Source of the DNA: Candidatus Levyibacteriota bacterium
Lineage (GTDB): Bacteria; Patescibacteriota; Microgenomatia; Levybacterales; UBA12049
Assembly: GCA_003173995.1 (NCBI GenBank)
Contig: PRDT01000035.1
Location: 1 to 15,207, forward strand
DNA: 15,207 nt
Direction: 5' to 3'
Shown one piece after another: positions 5,401 through 12,776 of the stretch; within the stretch, counting starts at the first letter, position 1, and the number at the start of each line of letters is the position of its first letter. The notes beneath the pieces were generated by a model. That model did not search any database. It worked only from the letters and a program-made list of their open reading frames with translations, and had not been told where the DNA came from. A program made the position numbers and the translations under genes.

Positions 5401-7545
5401 TTACAAAACTATTTTTCCATCTACTATCTTGGGGACAATTGTATCTCCGGGTTTGATCTTATTTTCAACAATCCTTATTGCAATTTCATCAACCAATTTT
5501 TCTTCAATAAGTCGTCTTAAAGGTCTTGCACCAAAGACTGGGTCAAATCCTTCTTCAGCAAAATACAATGCGACATCTTCACTAAAATCTAATTTAATAT
5601 TATTCTCCTTCATTCGTTCTGCAACTTTTTCAAGTTGTAATTTTGCTATTTCCACTATTTCCTTTGCAGAAAGACTATTGTAAATAATGACATCATCAAG
5701 TCTATTTAAAAATTCAGGCTTAAAGAATTGATGGAGAAGTTCCCATACCTTTTTCTCCATTTCTTTTTTCTCTTTTCCTGCAAATTCTTGGATAATATCA
5801 CTCCCTAAATTACTTGTCATAATAATAATAGTATTTCGAAAATCTACTGTTACTCCTTTACTATCAGTCAGTCTTCCTTCATCAAAAATCTGAAGAAAAA
5901 GATTAAATACTTGTGGATGAGCTTTTTCAATTTCGTCTAACAAGACAACTGAGTAGGGCTTCCTTCTCACTGCTTCTGTTAATTGTCCACCTTCTTCATA
6001 ACCTACATACCCAGGAGGCGCACCAATAAGTCGTGCAACAGTATGCGACTCTTGATATTCACTCATATCGATTCTCGTAATTGCATGCTCATCACTAAAA
6101 AGAATTGTTGCCAAAGCTTTTGCAGTCTCTGTCTTTCCCACTCCAGTTGGTCCTAAGAAAAGAAACGATCCAATAGGTCTATTTTTTTCACCAAGCCCGG
6201 ATCTATTTCTTCGTATCGCACGAGCTAATACTTCCAATGCTTCTTTTTGTCCAATAACTTTTTCTCCTAACTCTTCTTCCAAATGAGAAAGTCTTTCCGC
6301 TTCTGATGCAAGCATTCGGCTAACTGGAATTCCTGTCCAGCGACTGACCACTTTTGCAATATCTGCTTCATCAACTTCTTCTCTTAAGACCCGTTCTTCT
6401 GCTGGAACTTTGTCTAATTCGTCTTGCAATTCTTGAAGCTCCTTTTCTAAAGCTGGCATTTTCCCATATTTTATTTCTGCAGCTTTTTCAAGAAGGATTT
6501 CTCTTTCTGCTTGTTCGAGTTCTATACGAAGTGCATCTATCTTTGCTCGCTTTTCTTGTAATTTTTGAATAATATCTTTTTGCTCACTCCAACGCTTTTC
6601 AATTGCAGAGGCTTTCATTTTCATTTCGGAAAGAGCTTTTTCTTCTTGCTCTTTTTTTGATTGAGCAATGTCAGTCTTTTCTTTTTTGAGAGCTGTTATA
6701 GCAATTTCACCTTGAGTAATTTTTCTTTTTAATTCATCGAGTTCTGCTGGCATGCTTTCGGTCTCAATTTTAATTGCAGCTGCTGCTTCATCAATTAAAT
6801 CTATTGCTTTATCTGGAAGAAATCGTTGAGGGATATATTGCGCAGAAAGCTTGGCTGCTGCAATAAGTGCGTTATCAGTGATGCGAATACCATGATGTAA
6901 TTCATATCGCTCTTTAATCCCTCGTAATACTGAAATAGTATCTTCAATGGTTGGTTCATCAACAATGACAGGTTGAAATCTTCTTGCCAGTGCCGGATCT
7001 TTTTCAATATATTTTCGATACTCATTAACAGTTGTTGCTCCAATTGTTCGAAGTGCACCTCTGGCAAGACTTGGCTTAAGAATATTTGCTGCGTCTGTTG
7101 AACCCTCTGCTGCTCCCCCACCAACAACTGTATGTAACTCGTCAATAAAGAGAATGAATTTCCCATCAGATTCTTCAACAGCTTTAATGACACCCTTCAA
7201 TCGTTCTTCAAATTCGCCTCTAAATTTTGCCCCAGCAAGAAGGGCTGCAAAATCTAAAATACAGACTTCTTTTTCTTTTAAAGTTGTTGGTACCTGACCT
7301 AAAGCAATTTTTTGAGCTAGCCCTTCAACAATTGCTGTCTTTCCAACACCAGGATCTCCTATCAAAACTGGATTATTTTTGGTACGTCTGGAAAGGATTT
7401 CCATGACACGTCGAATTTCTGTCTCACGCCCAACAACAGGATCAATTTTACCCTTTTTCGCTTGAGCAGTAAGATTAATCGTAAATTTTTGTAATGCTTC
7501 TTCAGGAGAAACAGGTTTTAATAAATCTTGAATATTTCCGTCCAT
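5401..7545 (-). CDS. clpB: ClpB-type disaggregase lacking the N-terminal domain
   Basis: A 714-residue Hsp100 AAA+ ATPase. D1 has Walker A GDPGVGKT (63-70), the [11 protein letters not shown] pore-loop region (108-118), Walker B ILFIDE (131-136) and an arginine pair before F190. A long charged coiled-coil middle domain runs from about 262 to 395, the ClpB/Hsp104-type length. D2 has Walker A GPTGVGKT (465-472), the pore loop GYVGY (512-516) and Walker B VVLLDE (533-538). The C-terminal D2 small domain ends normally. With DnaK, ClpB pulls polypeptides out of aggregates. Typical ClpB has about 860 residues; the roughly 145-residue N-terminal substrate domain is missing, and there is no room for it in the 95 bp upstream. 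Family knowledge says the N domain is partly dispensable. The promoter carries a CIRCE-like repeat. Confidence 0.93.
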   Translation of the reverse strand: MDGNIQDLLKPVSPEEALQKFTINLTAQAKKGKIDPVVGRETEIRRVMEILSRRTKNNPVLIGDPGVGKTAIVEGLAQKIALGQVPTTLKEKEVCILDFAALLAGAKFRGEFEERLKGVIKAVEESDGKFILFIDELHTVVGGGAAEGSTDAANILKPSLARGALRTIGATTVNEYRKYIEKDPALARRFQPVIVDEPTIEDTISVLRGIKERYELHHGIRITDNALIAAAKLSAQYIPQRFLPDKAIDLIDEAAAAIKIETESMPAELDELKRKITQGEIAITALKKEKTDIAQSKKEQEEKALSEMKMKASAIEKRWSEQKDIIQKLQEKRAKIDALRIELEQAEREILLEKAAEIKYGKMPALEKELQELQDELDKVPAEERVLREEVDEADIAKVVSRWTGIPVSRMLASEAERLSHLEEELGEKVIGQKEALEVLARAIRRNRSGLGEKNRPIGSFLFLGPTGVGKTETAKALATILFSDEHAITRIDMSEYQESHTVARLIGAPPGYVGYEEGGQLTEAVRRKPYSVVLLDEIEKAHPQVFNLFLQIFDEGRLTDSKGVTVDFRNTIIIMTSNLGSDIIQEFAGKEKKEMEKKVWELLHQFFKPEFLNRLDDVIIYNSLSAKEIVEIAKLQLEKVAERMKENNIKLDFSEDVALYFAEEGFDPVFGARPLRRLIEEKLVDEIAIRIVENKIKPGDTIVPKIVDGKIVL

Positions 7546-7551
7546 GTATGT

Positions 7552-7579
7552 ATTGTAGCAATTTTAGCAGAGTTGTCAA
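7552..7579 (-). promoter_or_regulatory. clpB promoter (leaderless geometry)
   Basis: Minus strand: perfect TTGACA (7574-7579), a 16-nt spacer, TACAAT (7552-7557), then 6 nt to the ATG at 7545. This is the strongest promoter in the window by sequence. Transcription should start on the A of ATG. The -35 box sits in the central spacer of a CIRCE-like inverted repeat. Confidence 0.7.
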
Positions 7580-7590
7580 GTGAGTGCCAA
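7564..7590. promoter_or_regulatory. Degenerate CIRCE-like operator (HrcA-type) over the clpB -35
   Basis: The plus strand reads TTAGCAGAG, a 9-nt spacer, GAGTGCCAA. The HrcA operator CIRCE is TTAGCACTC-N9-GAGTGCTAA. The right half matches 8 of 9 bases and the left half 6 of 9, with the correct 9-nt spacing: 14 of 18 in total. Its position over the -35 of a heat-shock chaperone gene fits repression by HrcA. The left half has lost its inner three bases of dyad symmetry, so binding may be weak or the match partly fortuitous. hrcA is not in this window. Confidence 0.5.
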
Positions 7591-7605
7591 GTTGTTGGAT
7601 TTATC

Positions 7606-7634
7606 TTGGCTCAAACATATTTGTGTGCTACCAT
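7606..7634 (+). promoter_or_regulatory. Promoter of the MFS transporter gene (leaderless geometry)
   Basis: TTGGCT (7606-7611), 17 nt, TACCAT (7629-7634), preceded by TGC at 7626-7628 (extended -10 TGn). Then 6 nt to the ATG at 7641. It is divergent from the clpB promoter; the two -35 boxes are about 26 bp apart. Confidence 0.55.
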
Positions 7635-7640
7635 TAATAA

Positions 7641-8792
7641 ATGAAACGAAGTCTCCTTGACCTCAATGTGCTTCATATTCTCAACGATGGATTCAAGGCT
7701 AGTCTAGTATTACTTCTTCCTTTTATTGCAAAAGACCTCGCTCTTTCTTTGACACAAGTTGGAGGCCTTGGAGGAGCAGTAAGTGTTATACAAATTATTC
7801 TTGCCCTTCCTGCTGCACTCATTGCAGCCAGACTAGGAGGCATGAAAACTTTACTGATAGCCATGTTTCTTTATGGGCTCGGCTATCTTGGAACATCTCT
7901 TGCTCCTGCCTTTCCTTTTTTAGCAATTGCATTTTTACTGGCAGGTACTGGCTTTGGTGCATTTCATCCTATTGCGTTTGCTCTTCTTGCTCGGATAGTG
8001 AAAAAAGAACGGGTTGGAAGGACTCTTGGTAATTTCACCGCTCTAGGAGATATGGGTATTGTTGCTATGTCTAGTATTCTAACATTGCTTGTTGTGAGGA
8101 TTGGATGGAGACCAACAGCATTTCTCTACGCCCTTCTTCCCTTTATTCTTCTTCTGATTTTATGGAGAAGGAAAGATAATCTTATTGTTCAGAAGAAAGA
8201 AGCCAAAAAAATAGCAAGCGGGATGCACTTACGACACAACTATGAATATATTCTATCTATAGCTGCATCAGCAATTGACTCTTTAGCCAGTGCGTCAATT
8301 TATCTTTTTATGCCATTCTTATTTTTGGCAAGAGGAGTAACCCCTGCTTTTCTCGGAGTTTTCACTGCAAGTTATTTTGCAGGTAACATGTTGGGCAAAA
8401 CTTCTCTTGGGAGACTATCTGATGTTGTTGAAAAGGCACACGTCTTTATAGCAGCAGAAGTTGTTATGGCTGTATTTCTTGTGCTTATTGCAATGACGCA
8501 CTCGTTTGTCTTAATGATTATTTTTTCTATCATTCTTGGAGCTATGACCAAAGGAACAGGACCTGTGGTTACCACGATGGTTACTAATTCTCTTGAAAAA
8601 TATCCTCATCTTGAAAAAGCATTTGGCATTGGATCTGTTATTTCAGGAGCAGGATCAACACTAGCTCCTCTTATTTTAGGCTATGCTGCAGATAGATACG
8701 GTATAGAAAGTGCATTTTTTGTCTCTGCGTGTTTTGCTCTCTTAGCGACAATCCCGGCAATTGTTTTGCTAATACACAAAAGAAGAAAATAA
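7641..8792 (+). CDS. MFS transporter, fosmidomycin-resistance (Fsr)-like
   Basis: A 383-residue membrane protein with about 12 hydrophobic segments. The N-terminus, LLDLNVLHILNDGF (residues 5-18), and the helix-4 motif AGTGFGAFHPIAFAL (100-114) resemble the Fsr subfamily of the major facilitator superfamily, which typically has a His-x-x-x-Asp start and a conserved FHP. GRLSDVVEKAH near the middle corresponds to the MFS loop between helices 8 and 9. The family exports drugs or metabolites using the proton gradient; the actual substrate is unknown. The gene is a single transcription unit, divergent from clpB. Its TAA directly abuts the stop codon of the coiled-coil gene on the opposite strand with no base between them. 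There is no Shine-Dalgarno sequence before the ATG. Confidence 0.88.
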   Translation: MKRSLLDLNVLHILNDGFKASLVLLLPFIAKDLALSLTQVGGLGGAVSVIQIILALPAALIAARLGGMKTLLIAMFLYGLGYLGTSLAPAFPFLAIAFLLAGTGFGAFHPIAFALLARIVKKERVGRTLGNFTALGDMGIVAMSSILTLLVVRIGWRPTAFLYALLPFILLLILWRRKDNLIVQKKEAKKIASGMHLRHNYEYILSIAASAIDSLASASIYLFMPFLFLARGVTPAFLGVFTASYFAGNMLGKTSLGRLSDVVEKAHVFIAAEVVMAVFLVLIAMTHSFVLMIIFSIILGAMTKGTGPVVTTMVTNSLEKYPHLEKAFGIGSVISGAGSTLAPLILGYAADRYGIESAFFVSACFALLATIPAIVLLIHKRRK

Positions 8793-9272
8793 TTATCTTG
8801 AGGATTTGCGGATAACTTTTGCAACATTTACTATTTCCAAAACTTGACCATCATCTGTTTCAATTTGATTAGCTCCAGAAAGTCTTTGATATTCAAGTAG
8901 ATAATCTGACAATGCAAATTGCTTATCTTTCAATTCTGCTTTCATACTTTTCACTTTATTGGAAAGAGTCATCATAGCTGGCTGTTTCATGATCTGTTGC
9001 TTTGTCGTATTTTTTACTTTTGTTGCCTCCTTTGCTTTTGCCTCATTCTCTCGATATACAGGATCATTTTGGAATCCATCATTTATCATATCTTGTTGTT
9101 TTTTAACTTCCACTCGAAGCTTATCAATACTTTTAACATGATTTTTAATAAGTTCATCAAGACTCGTAAGGACTGTTGCATCACCTTCTACTGGAGTTAC
9201 ATCGTCTGAAGCTTCTACTATTTCAGCATCCTGGACATCCATATTTTCTGAGGTATTTTGTATATCATCCAT
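8793..9272 (-). CDS. Coiled-coil hypothetical protein
   Basis: A 159-residue soluble protein of no recognised family. The first 35 residues are acidic and probably disordered (SENMDVQDAEIVEASDD). From about residue 38 to 130 it is highly charged and helical, with heptad-like spacing of hydrophobic residues (LDELIKNHVKSIDKLRVEV; LSNKVKSMKAELKDKQFAL), so a long coiled coil is predicted. The C-terminal 30 residues end in a basic tail (VIRKSSR). There is no signal peptide or membrane helix. It lies 45 nt after the DUF5663-like gene on the same strand and may be co-transcribed with it or use its own promoter. A structural or scaffold role is possible, but nothing in the sequence proves it. Confidence 0.65.
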   Translation of the reverse strand: MDDIQNTSENMDVQDAEIVEASDDVTPVEGDATVLTSLDELIKNHVKSIDKLRVEVKKQQDMINDGFQNDPVYRENEAKAKEATKVKNTTKQQIMKQPAMMTLSNKVKSMKAELKDKQFALSDYLLEYQRLSGANQIETDDGQVLEIVNVAKVIRKSSR

Positions 9273-9280
9273 AGACTAAT

Positions 9281-9309
9281 ACTATAAAGAATTATTTTGG
9301 CATTAACAA
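9281..9309 (-). promoter_or_regulatory. Possible promoter of the coiled-coil protein gene
   Basis: Minus strand: TTGTTA (9304-9309), 17 nt, TATAGT (9281-9286), ending 8 nt before the ATG at 9272. An overlapping TAGTAT (9279-9284) would give the 6-nt distance seen elsewhere. Either choice leaves a leader of two bases or fewer. Confidence 0.4.
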
Positions 9310-9317
9310 GAGGCAAT

Positions 9318-9647
9318 TTAGGATCTTTTTTTTATATCTTTAATATCCTTATGCATTTTTTCTGTCAGCTCATCTGCAGCAATTTTGATTTTGGTTTCGA
9401 TATTTTCTACTTTTTTGTTAAGAAAATTCCAAACTTCGTCATGATTTTCTTGTGCAAGATATTGAATAAATACTTTTTTATCTTCTGGTGATAATTCAGA
9501 AAGAATAGCATCCAAAATAGTATGGTACAGTGTTGAATCAATAAGAGAAATAAGATGTATTTTTTGTTCATCTGATAGTCCTAGCTTATCTATTTCAATC
9601 AGCAAAGTATCTACAGAGACGATATGACTATAAAATTGTTTTTTCAT
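9318..9647 (-). CDS. DUF5663-like small helical protein
   Basis: A 109-residue all-helical, acidic protein. The order of elements is that of the DUF5663-type proteins common in Candidate Phyla Radiation genomes: LGLSDEQKIHLISLID (about 23-38), then LSELSPEDKKVFIQYLA (about 49-65), then a WNFLNKKVENIETKI segment (about 73-87). A lysine-rich end follows (DIKDIKKRS). The family has no established function. There is no signal peptide or membrane helix. The ATG follows the TAA of the upstream membrane-protein gene with no gap, and no Shine-Dalgarno sequence is present, which suggests translation by re-initiation. The family call comes from recalled pattern similarity, so it is moderate. Confidence 0.65.
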   Translation of the reverse strand: MKKQFYSHIVSVDTLLIEIDKLGLSDEQKIHLISLIDSTLYHTILDAILSELSPEDKKVFIQYLAQENHDEVWNFLNKKVENIETKIKIAADELTEKMHKDIKDIKKRS

Positions 9648-10535
9648 TTATTTATATTGTACAGGACCTAATGGAATTTTGTTATCTGGGTCATCAATAA
9701 AAAAATACAAGACAGGCCCTTTTGCTGCCCCATCAACTCTTTCTAAATAATTCATGACTTCTGGCGAACCACCAAGACTTTTTCCCGTAAATTCTCCAGG
9801 CCCGGCGTCTCCAATATCTGCAACAATTGCTTTCCCATTTTCTGGATTCACGACAAGCATCTTCCTATATTTAAAAAATGCATTCATTTCTCGCACATTC
9901 TCATTATAGCCAGGGGCAAGAAATGTCTGAACTGCAATATAATACTTTTCCCGCAAATTATCTTCTTCAGTCATTTGACTCTGCGAAGGGGCAAAGTATC
10001 CCCATGCACCTAACCCTGGAGCAATACCATACTTTGCATATTTTTGTGCGTCCTCTTCCGTATCAAAATGAGTATAGATATTATCTCCTGGATAGCGATA
10101 TAAATTTTGCTCTTGTCCAATATAGCCATAACTTCTATTGAGACGCTTTCCTTGAAGTTCTGCAGTCACAACAAATCCCATTTTACTTGTCAAAAGTTGC
10201 GTTATTTGTGATTCTTCATTAGGAGTAAGTGGTCGTACCTCAGGTGGAACATATTGTGTTAGGTCAAGAATAAGAGATGACGTTGAATCAAGATCCCGAA
10301 AAGTCTTCACATTTGCAACTGCAGTAGTTGTTGAGTGAAGTGGCGATGGTGAGGAAAGCAGTAAAGTAATTCCAGCAAGAGAACCAACTGCGAATTGCCT
10401 ACTGTGTTCTGTTAGATTGTGAAGAATTCCTCCATGCTTATACCAGAGATTTTCCTGTATTTTCTGATGTCTTTCAGTCCACTTTTTAGCAAGCTCTTCG
10501 TACTGAGACTTCTTTTTCTTTTTGAAGAAAAACAT
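9648..10535 (-). CDS. Membrane-anchored protein with double-psi-beta-barrel-like C-terminus
   Basis: A 295-residue protein starting MFFFKKKKKSQYEEL. A basic, helical 45-residue cytoplasmic-looking segment leads into one hydrophobic helix at about 46-63 (RQFAVGSLAGITLLLSS), so the remaining 230 residues should lie outside the membrane. The end (226-262), MLVVNPENGKAIVADIGDAG then GPGEFTGKSLGGSPEVM, resembles the double-psi beta-barrel of RlpA-like proteins, where a similar NPxNGK...D-x-GP pattern occurs with D243 in the acid position. I infer a wall-facing role, possibly peptidoglycan binding or cleavage. Catalytic competence is not shown. ATG at 10535 is preferred because upstream ATGs at 10550 and 10547 overlap an extended -10 box. 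It begins an operon with the DUF5663-like gene. Confidence 0.6.
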   Translation of the reverse strand: MFFFKKKKKSQYEELAKKWTERHQKIQENLWYKHGGILHNLTEHSRQFAVGSLAGITLLLSSPSPLHSTTTAVANVKTFRDLDSTSSLILDLTQYVPPEVRPLTPNEESQITQLLTSKMGFVVTAELQGKRLNRSYGYIGQEQNLYRYPGDNIYTHFDTEEDAQKYAKYGIAPGLGAWGYFAPSQSQMTEEDNLREKYYIAVQTFLAPGYNENVREMNAFFKYRKMLVVNPENGKAIVADIGDAGPGEFTGKSLGGSPEVMNYLERVDGAAKGPVLYFFIDDPDNKIPLGPVQYK

Positions 10536-10545
10536 AGTTATTTTC

Positions 10546-10574
10546 ATCATAGCAAATTTTTACATGAATGACAT
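10546..10574 (-). promoter_or_regulatory. Extended -10 promoter of the double-psi-barrel-like gene
   Basis: Minus strand: ATGTCA (10569-10574), 17 nt ending in TGC, TATGAT (10546-10551). The TGn before the -10 makes it an extended type. It ends 10 nt before ATG 10535. Two earlier in-frame ATGs overlap or touch the -10, so they would not be in the mRNA. It shares base 10574 with the divergent promoter of the methyltransferase gene. Confidence 0.45.
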
Positions 10575-10602
10575 TGCTATAGCTACAAATTAAGGTTATA
10601 CT
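10574..10602 (+). promoter_or_regulatory. Promoter of the RNA methyltransferase gene (leaderless geometry)
   Basis: TTGCTA (10574-10579), 17 nt, TATACT (10597-10602), then 6 nt to the ATG at 10609. A clear instance of the recurrent arrangement; predicted first base is the A of ATG. Confidence 0.65.
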
Positions 10603-10608
10603 GCACCT

Positions 10609-11559
10609 ATGCAATTACCTGAGAAGCTTCGCGAGCATTTAGAAAGCTTTTTGCCAGAGGAGAAAAAGGCAGACATTTTTGCAGCATTAGAGAGCCAACA
10701 TGCTGTTACCTTTCGAGCCAACACAATAAAAATATCTGGAGCAGAACTTATCCAAAAGCTACAACAACACGGATTTACACTAGAGAATGTATCTTGGTAT
10801 AAAGATGCATTTATTCTTACTAATAAATCGAAAGAAAACCTTATAGATACAGATGAGTACAAAAATGGAGAGCTATATATTCAAAATCTTTCTAGTATGA
10901 TCCCTCCTGTAGTCTTGGACCCACAAGAGGAAGATATTGTATTAGATCTGACTGCTGCCCCTGGTAGTAAAACGACACAACTTGCGGCACTTATGCATAA
11001 TAAAGGGACTATTGTTGCAAATGATAAAAGTCCAAATAGACTATTTAAAATGAAAAGTATTCTTTCTCAGCAAGGAGTTACTAATACAACAACGCTTGCA
11101 ATCCCTGGTGAATTTATTTGGAAAAAATATCCTGAATATTTTGACAAAGTACTTCTTGACGCTCCTTGTAGCATGGAAGGAAGAATATCTGAAGGAGAAG
11201 AAGATACTATTGCCGAATGGTCACCCAAAAAAAATCATCAATTATCTAATTTGCAAAAATGGCTTCTTCGCTCAGCAATTAGTAGTACCCGTGTTGGAGG
11301 AACAATAGTTTATTCTACTTGTGCACTTTCTCCCGAGGAAAATGAAGAAGTTATAGATTATATCTTAAAGAAGGAAAAAGGAGCAGTCGAAATAGAAAAA
11401 ATACAAATCAACAATCTACCAACAGATCCTGGTCTCTTATCTTGGAAGCATAAAATATTTGATAAAAGTCTTATAGATACTGTAAGAATATACCCTAATC
11501 TCGTTATGGAAGGGTTTTTTATTGCAAAATTGAAAAAATTAAGGAGTAATATAGTATAA
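10609..11559 (+). CDS. RsmB/RsmF-type (NOL1/NOP2/Sun) RNA m5C methyltransferase
   Basis: A 316-residue S-adenosylmethionine-dependent enzyme that methylates C5 of cytosine in rRNA or tRNA. The SAM-binding loop is LDLTAAPGSKTTQLAAL (112-128). Motif IV is LLDAPCS (182-188) with C187. Motif VI is YSTCALSPEENE (235-246) with C238. In this family the motif VI cysteine attacks the base and the motif IV cysteine helps release the product, and both are present. The N-terminal 105 residues (including TFRANTIKIS and YIQNLSSMIPP) match the family's RNA-contact region. E. coli RsmB and RsmF have about 430-480 residues; the C-terminal extra domain of RsmF is absent, so this is a compact version. The specific RNA target cannot be assigned. 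The TAA stop overlaps a TATAAT sequence upstream of the kinase gene. Confidence 0.92.
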   Translation: MQLPEKLREHLESFLPEEKKADIFAALESQHAVTFRANTIKISGAELIQKLQQHGFTLENVSWYKDAFILTNKSKENLIDTDEYKNGELYIQNLSSMIPPVVLDPQEEDIVLDLTAAPGSKTTQLAALMHNKGTIVANDKSPNRLFKMKSILSQQGVTNTTTLAIPGEFIWKKYPEYFDKVLLDAPCSMEGRISEGEEDTIAEWSPKKNHQLSNLQKWLLRSAISSTRVGGTIVYSTCALSPEENEEVIDYILKKEKGAVEIEKIQINNLPTDPGLLSWKHKIFDKSLIDTVRIYPNLVMEGFFIAKLKKLRSNIV

Positions 11560-11560
11560 T
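11530..11560 (+). promoter_or_regulatory. Possible promoter of the histidine kinase gene
   Basis: TTGAAA (11530-11535) and a consensus TATAAT (11555-11560) are 19 nt apart, longer than ideal; TATAGT at 11550-11555 overlaps it. The TATAAT contains the stop codon of the preceding gene. This would give the kinase a leader of about 50 nt, unlike the other genes here. A small 5-bp hairpin CCTCT/AGAGG (11568-11581) and an 8-codon open frame starting at 11561 lie in that leader. Confidence 0.3.
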
Positions 11561-11615
11561 ATGTACTCCTCTGTAGAGAGGTATTAATATTGCCCCAAGA
11601 TCAACCACAAGTATT

Positions 11616-12770
11616 ATGGAACAATTACTAGAACAATTATATATGTCAGGGTTGCGTTTTTTAGAACCGATGACACCAGAAAGTACTTATAAAAGAATTG
11701 TTGACGAGGCATTAAAACTAGTCAATGCAGATTCTGGAGCAGTATATGTAATGAAAGGGCGTGAGCTAAAGAAAGCATATACATCTTCCAAATCCTTAGC
11801 AACGCTTCGACATAGAAAGCATGGATTTACCTATCAAGCTTGGCGCTATAAAAAGCCATTTATTTTATCTTCACAAGATATATATGCTGTACATCCAGAA
11901 TTTAAAAAGATACAACTCAAATCATTTATGCTCATGCCTATTTCCTACGGAAAAGAGGTCATCGGAGTACTTACTTTACAATCAAAAAAAGAAAATTATT
12001 TTACACATGAAATGCTAAAACTCATTAGGTTATATACCTCGATGGCATATTTATCTATTCGAAAAACTCAGTTATATGCGCAAGCCAAAGAATCTCTAGA
12101 GTTACAAGATTTGCTTATTGCTATGACTTCACATGAGTTAAAGACTCCATTAACGACAATTTCTATCTATTCTCAAATGCTTGAGAAATCATTATCTAAA
12201 AGAGCTAAAATCAATCCTATTTGGGTGAAAGAAATAGGTTTTGAAACGAAAAGATTACAAAAACTGCTTCATGAATTATTACAATCAAATGTCATAACAA
12301 ATAAAAGCTTTCAATATGATTTTTCTCCATATAATATACACACGCTCCTTGAGAAAGTTCGTCTTAACTTTTTAGCCAATTATCCAAATTATCATCTTGA
12401 AATAAGAAACTCTTTGAAGAAAGAGGAAGGGATGCTGACAGGAGATTTTGATAAAATCTTGCAAGCCTTTAATAATATTATCGGAAATGCAGCAAAATAT
12501 TCTCCACCTTCAGCTCCAATTACACTTTCCGTAGAATTAGAAAAGAAAATTATTATTCTAAAAATTATCGATCAAGGAAAAGGTATTCCACAAAAGGATT
12601 TACCTTTGTTATTTGATAAATTTTATAGAGGTAAAAATAGTCGTCATGAAGGAATGGGAATTGGATTATTTCTTGCAAAAAACATTATAGAAAAACATAA
12701 AGGTAAAATAGAGATTACTTCTCAGATTAATAAAGGAACAACTGTACAGATCTGCCTTCCTCTTAAATAA
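11616..12770 (+). CDS. Soluble GAF-domain sensor histidine kinase
   Basis: A 384-residue sensor kinase without membrane helices. An N-terminal GAF-like domain covers about 20-155 (LVNADSGAVYVMKG, then FMLMPISYGKEVIGVLTLQS). The HisKA dimerisation domain has the H-box MTSHELKTPLTT (170-181) with phospho-acceptor H173. The ATPase domain has the N-box FNNIIGNAAKYSPP (285-298), G1 DQGKG (319-323), the F-box FDKFYRG (333-339) and G2 GMGIGL (346-351). All catalytic landmarks are intact, so autophosphorylation is expected. It should sense a cytoplasmic signal through the GAF pocket; the ligand is unknown. No response regulator lies in the window, so it is an orphan here. The P-loop gene starts 6 nt after its stop, implying one transcript. 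No Shine-Dalgarno sequence is seen; ATG 11643 is a possible later start. Confidence 0.92.
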   Translation: MEQLLEQLYMSGLRFLEPMTPESTYKRIVDEALKLVNADSGAVYVMKGRELKKAYTSSKSLATLRHRKHGFTYQAWRYKKPFILSSQDIYAVHPEFKKIQLKSFMLMPISYGKEVIGVLTLQSKKENYFTHEMLKLIRLYTSMAYLSIRKTQLYAQAKESLELQDLLIAMTSHELKTPLTTISIYSQMLEKSLSKRAKINPIWVKEIGFETKRLQKLLHELLQSNVITNKSFQYDFSPYNIHTLLEKVRLNFLANYPNYHLEIRNSLKKEEGMLTGDFDKILQAFNNIIGNAAKYSPPSAPITLSVELEKKIIILKIIDQGKGIPQKDLPLLFDKFYRGKNSRHEGMGIGLFLAKNIIEKHKGKIEITSQINKGTTVQICLPLK

Positions 12771-12776
12771 TATCCT

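Noticed and set aside
6801..7193. 130-codon minus-strand frame inside clpB
   Set aside because: Lies in another frame within conserved AAA+ sequence; Gln/Leu-rich composition typical of a shadow frame.
9878..10141. Plus-strand frame opposite the double-psi-barrel-like gene
   Set aside because: No promoter or family resemblance; the minus-strand protein has a coherent membrane helix and domain pattern.
11568..11581. CCTCT/AGAGG hairpin as terminator of the methyltransferase gene
   Set aside because: Only five base pairs and no T-tract follows; too weak for an intrinsic terminator.
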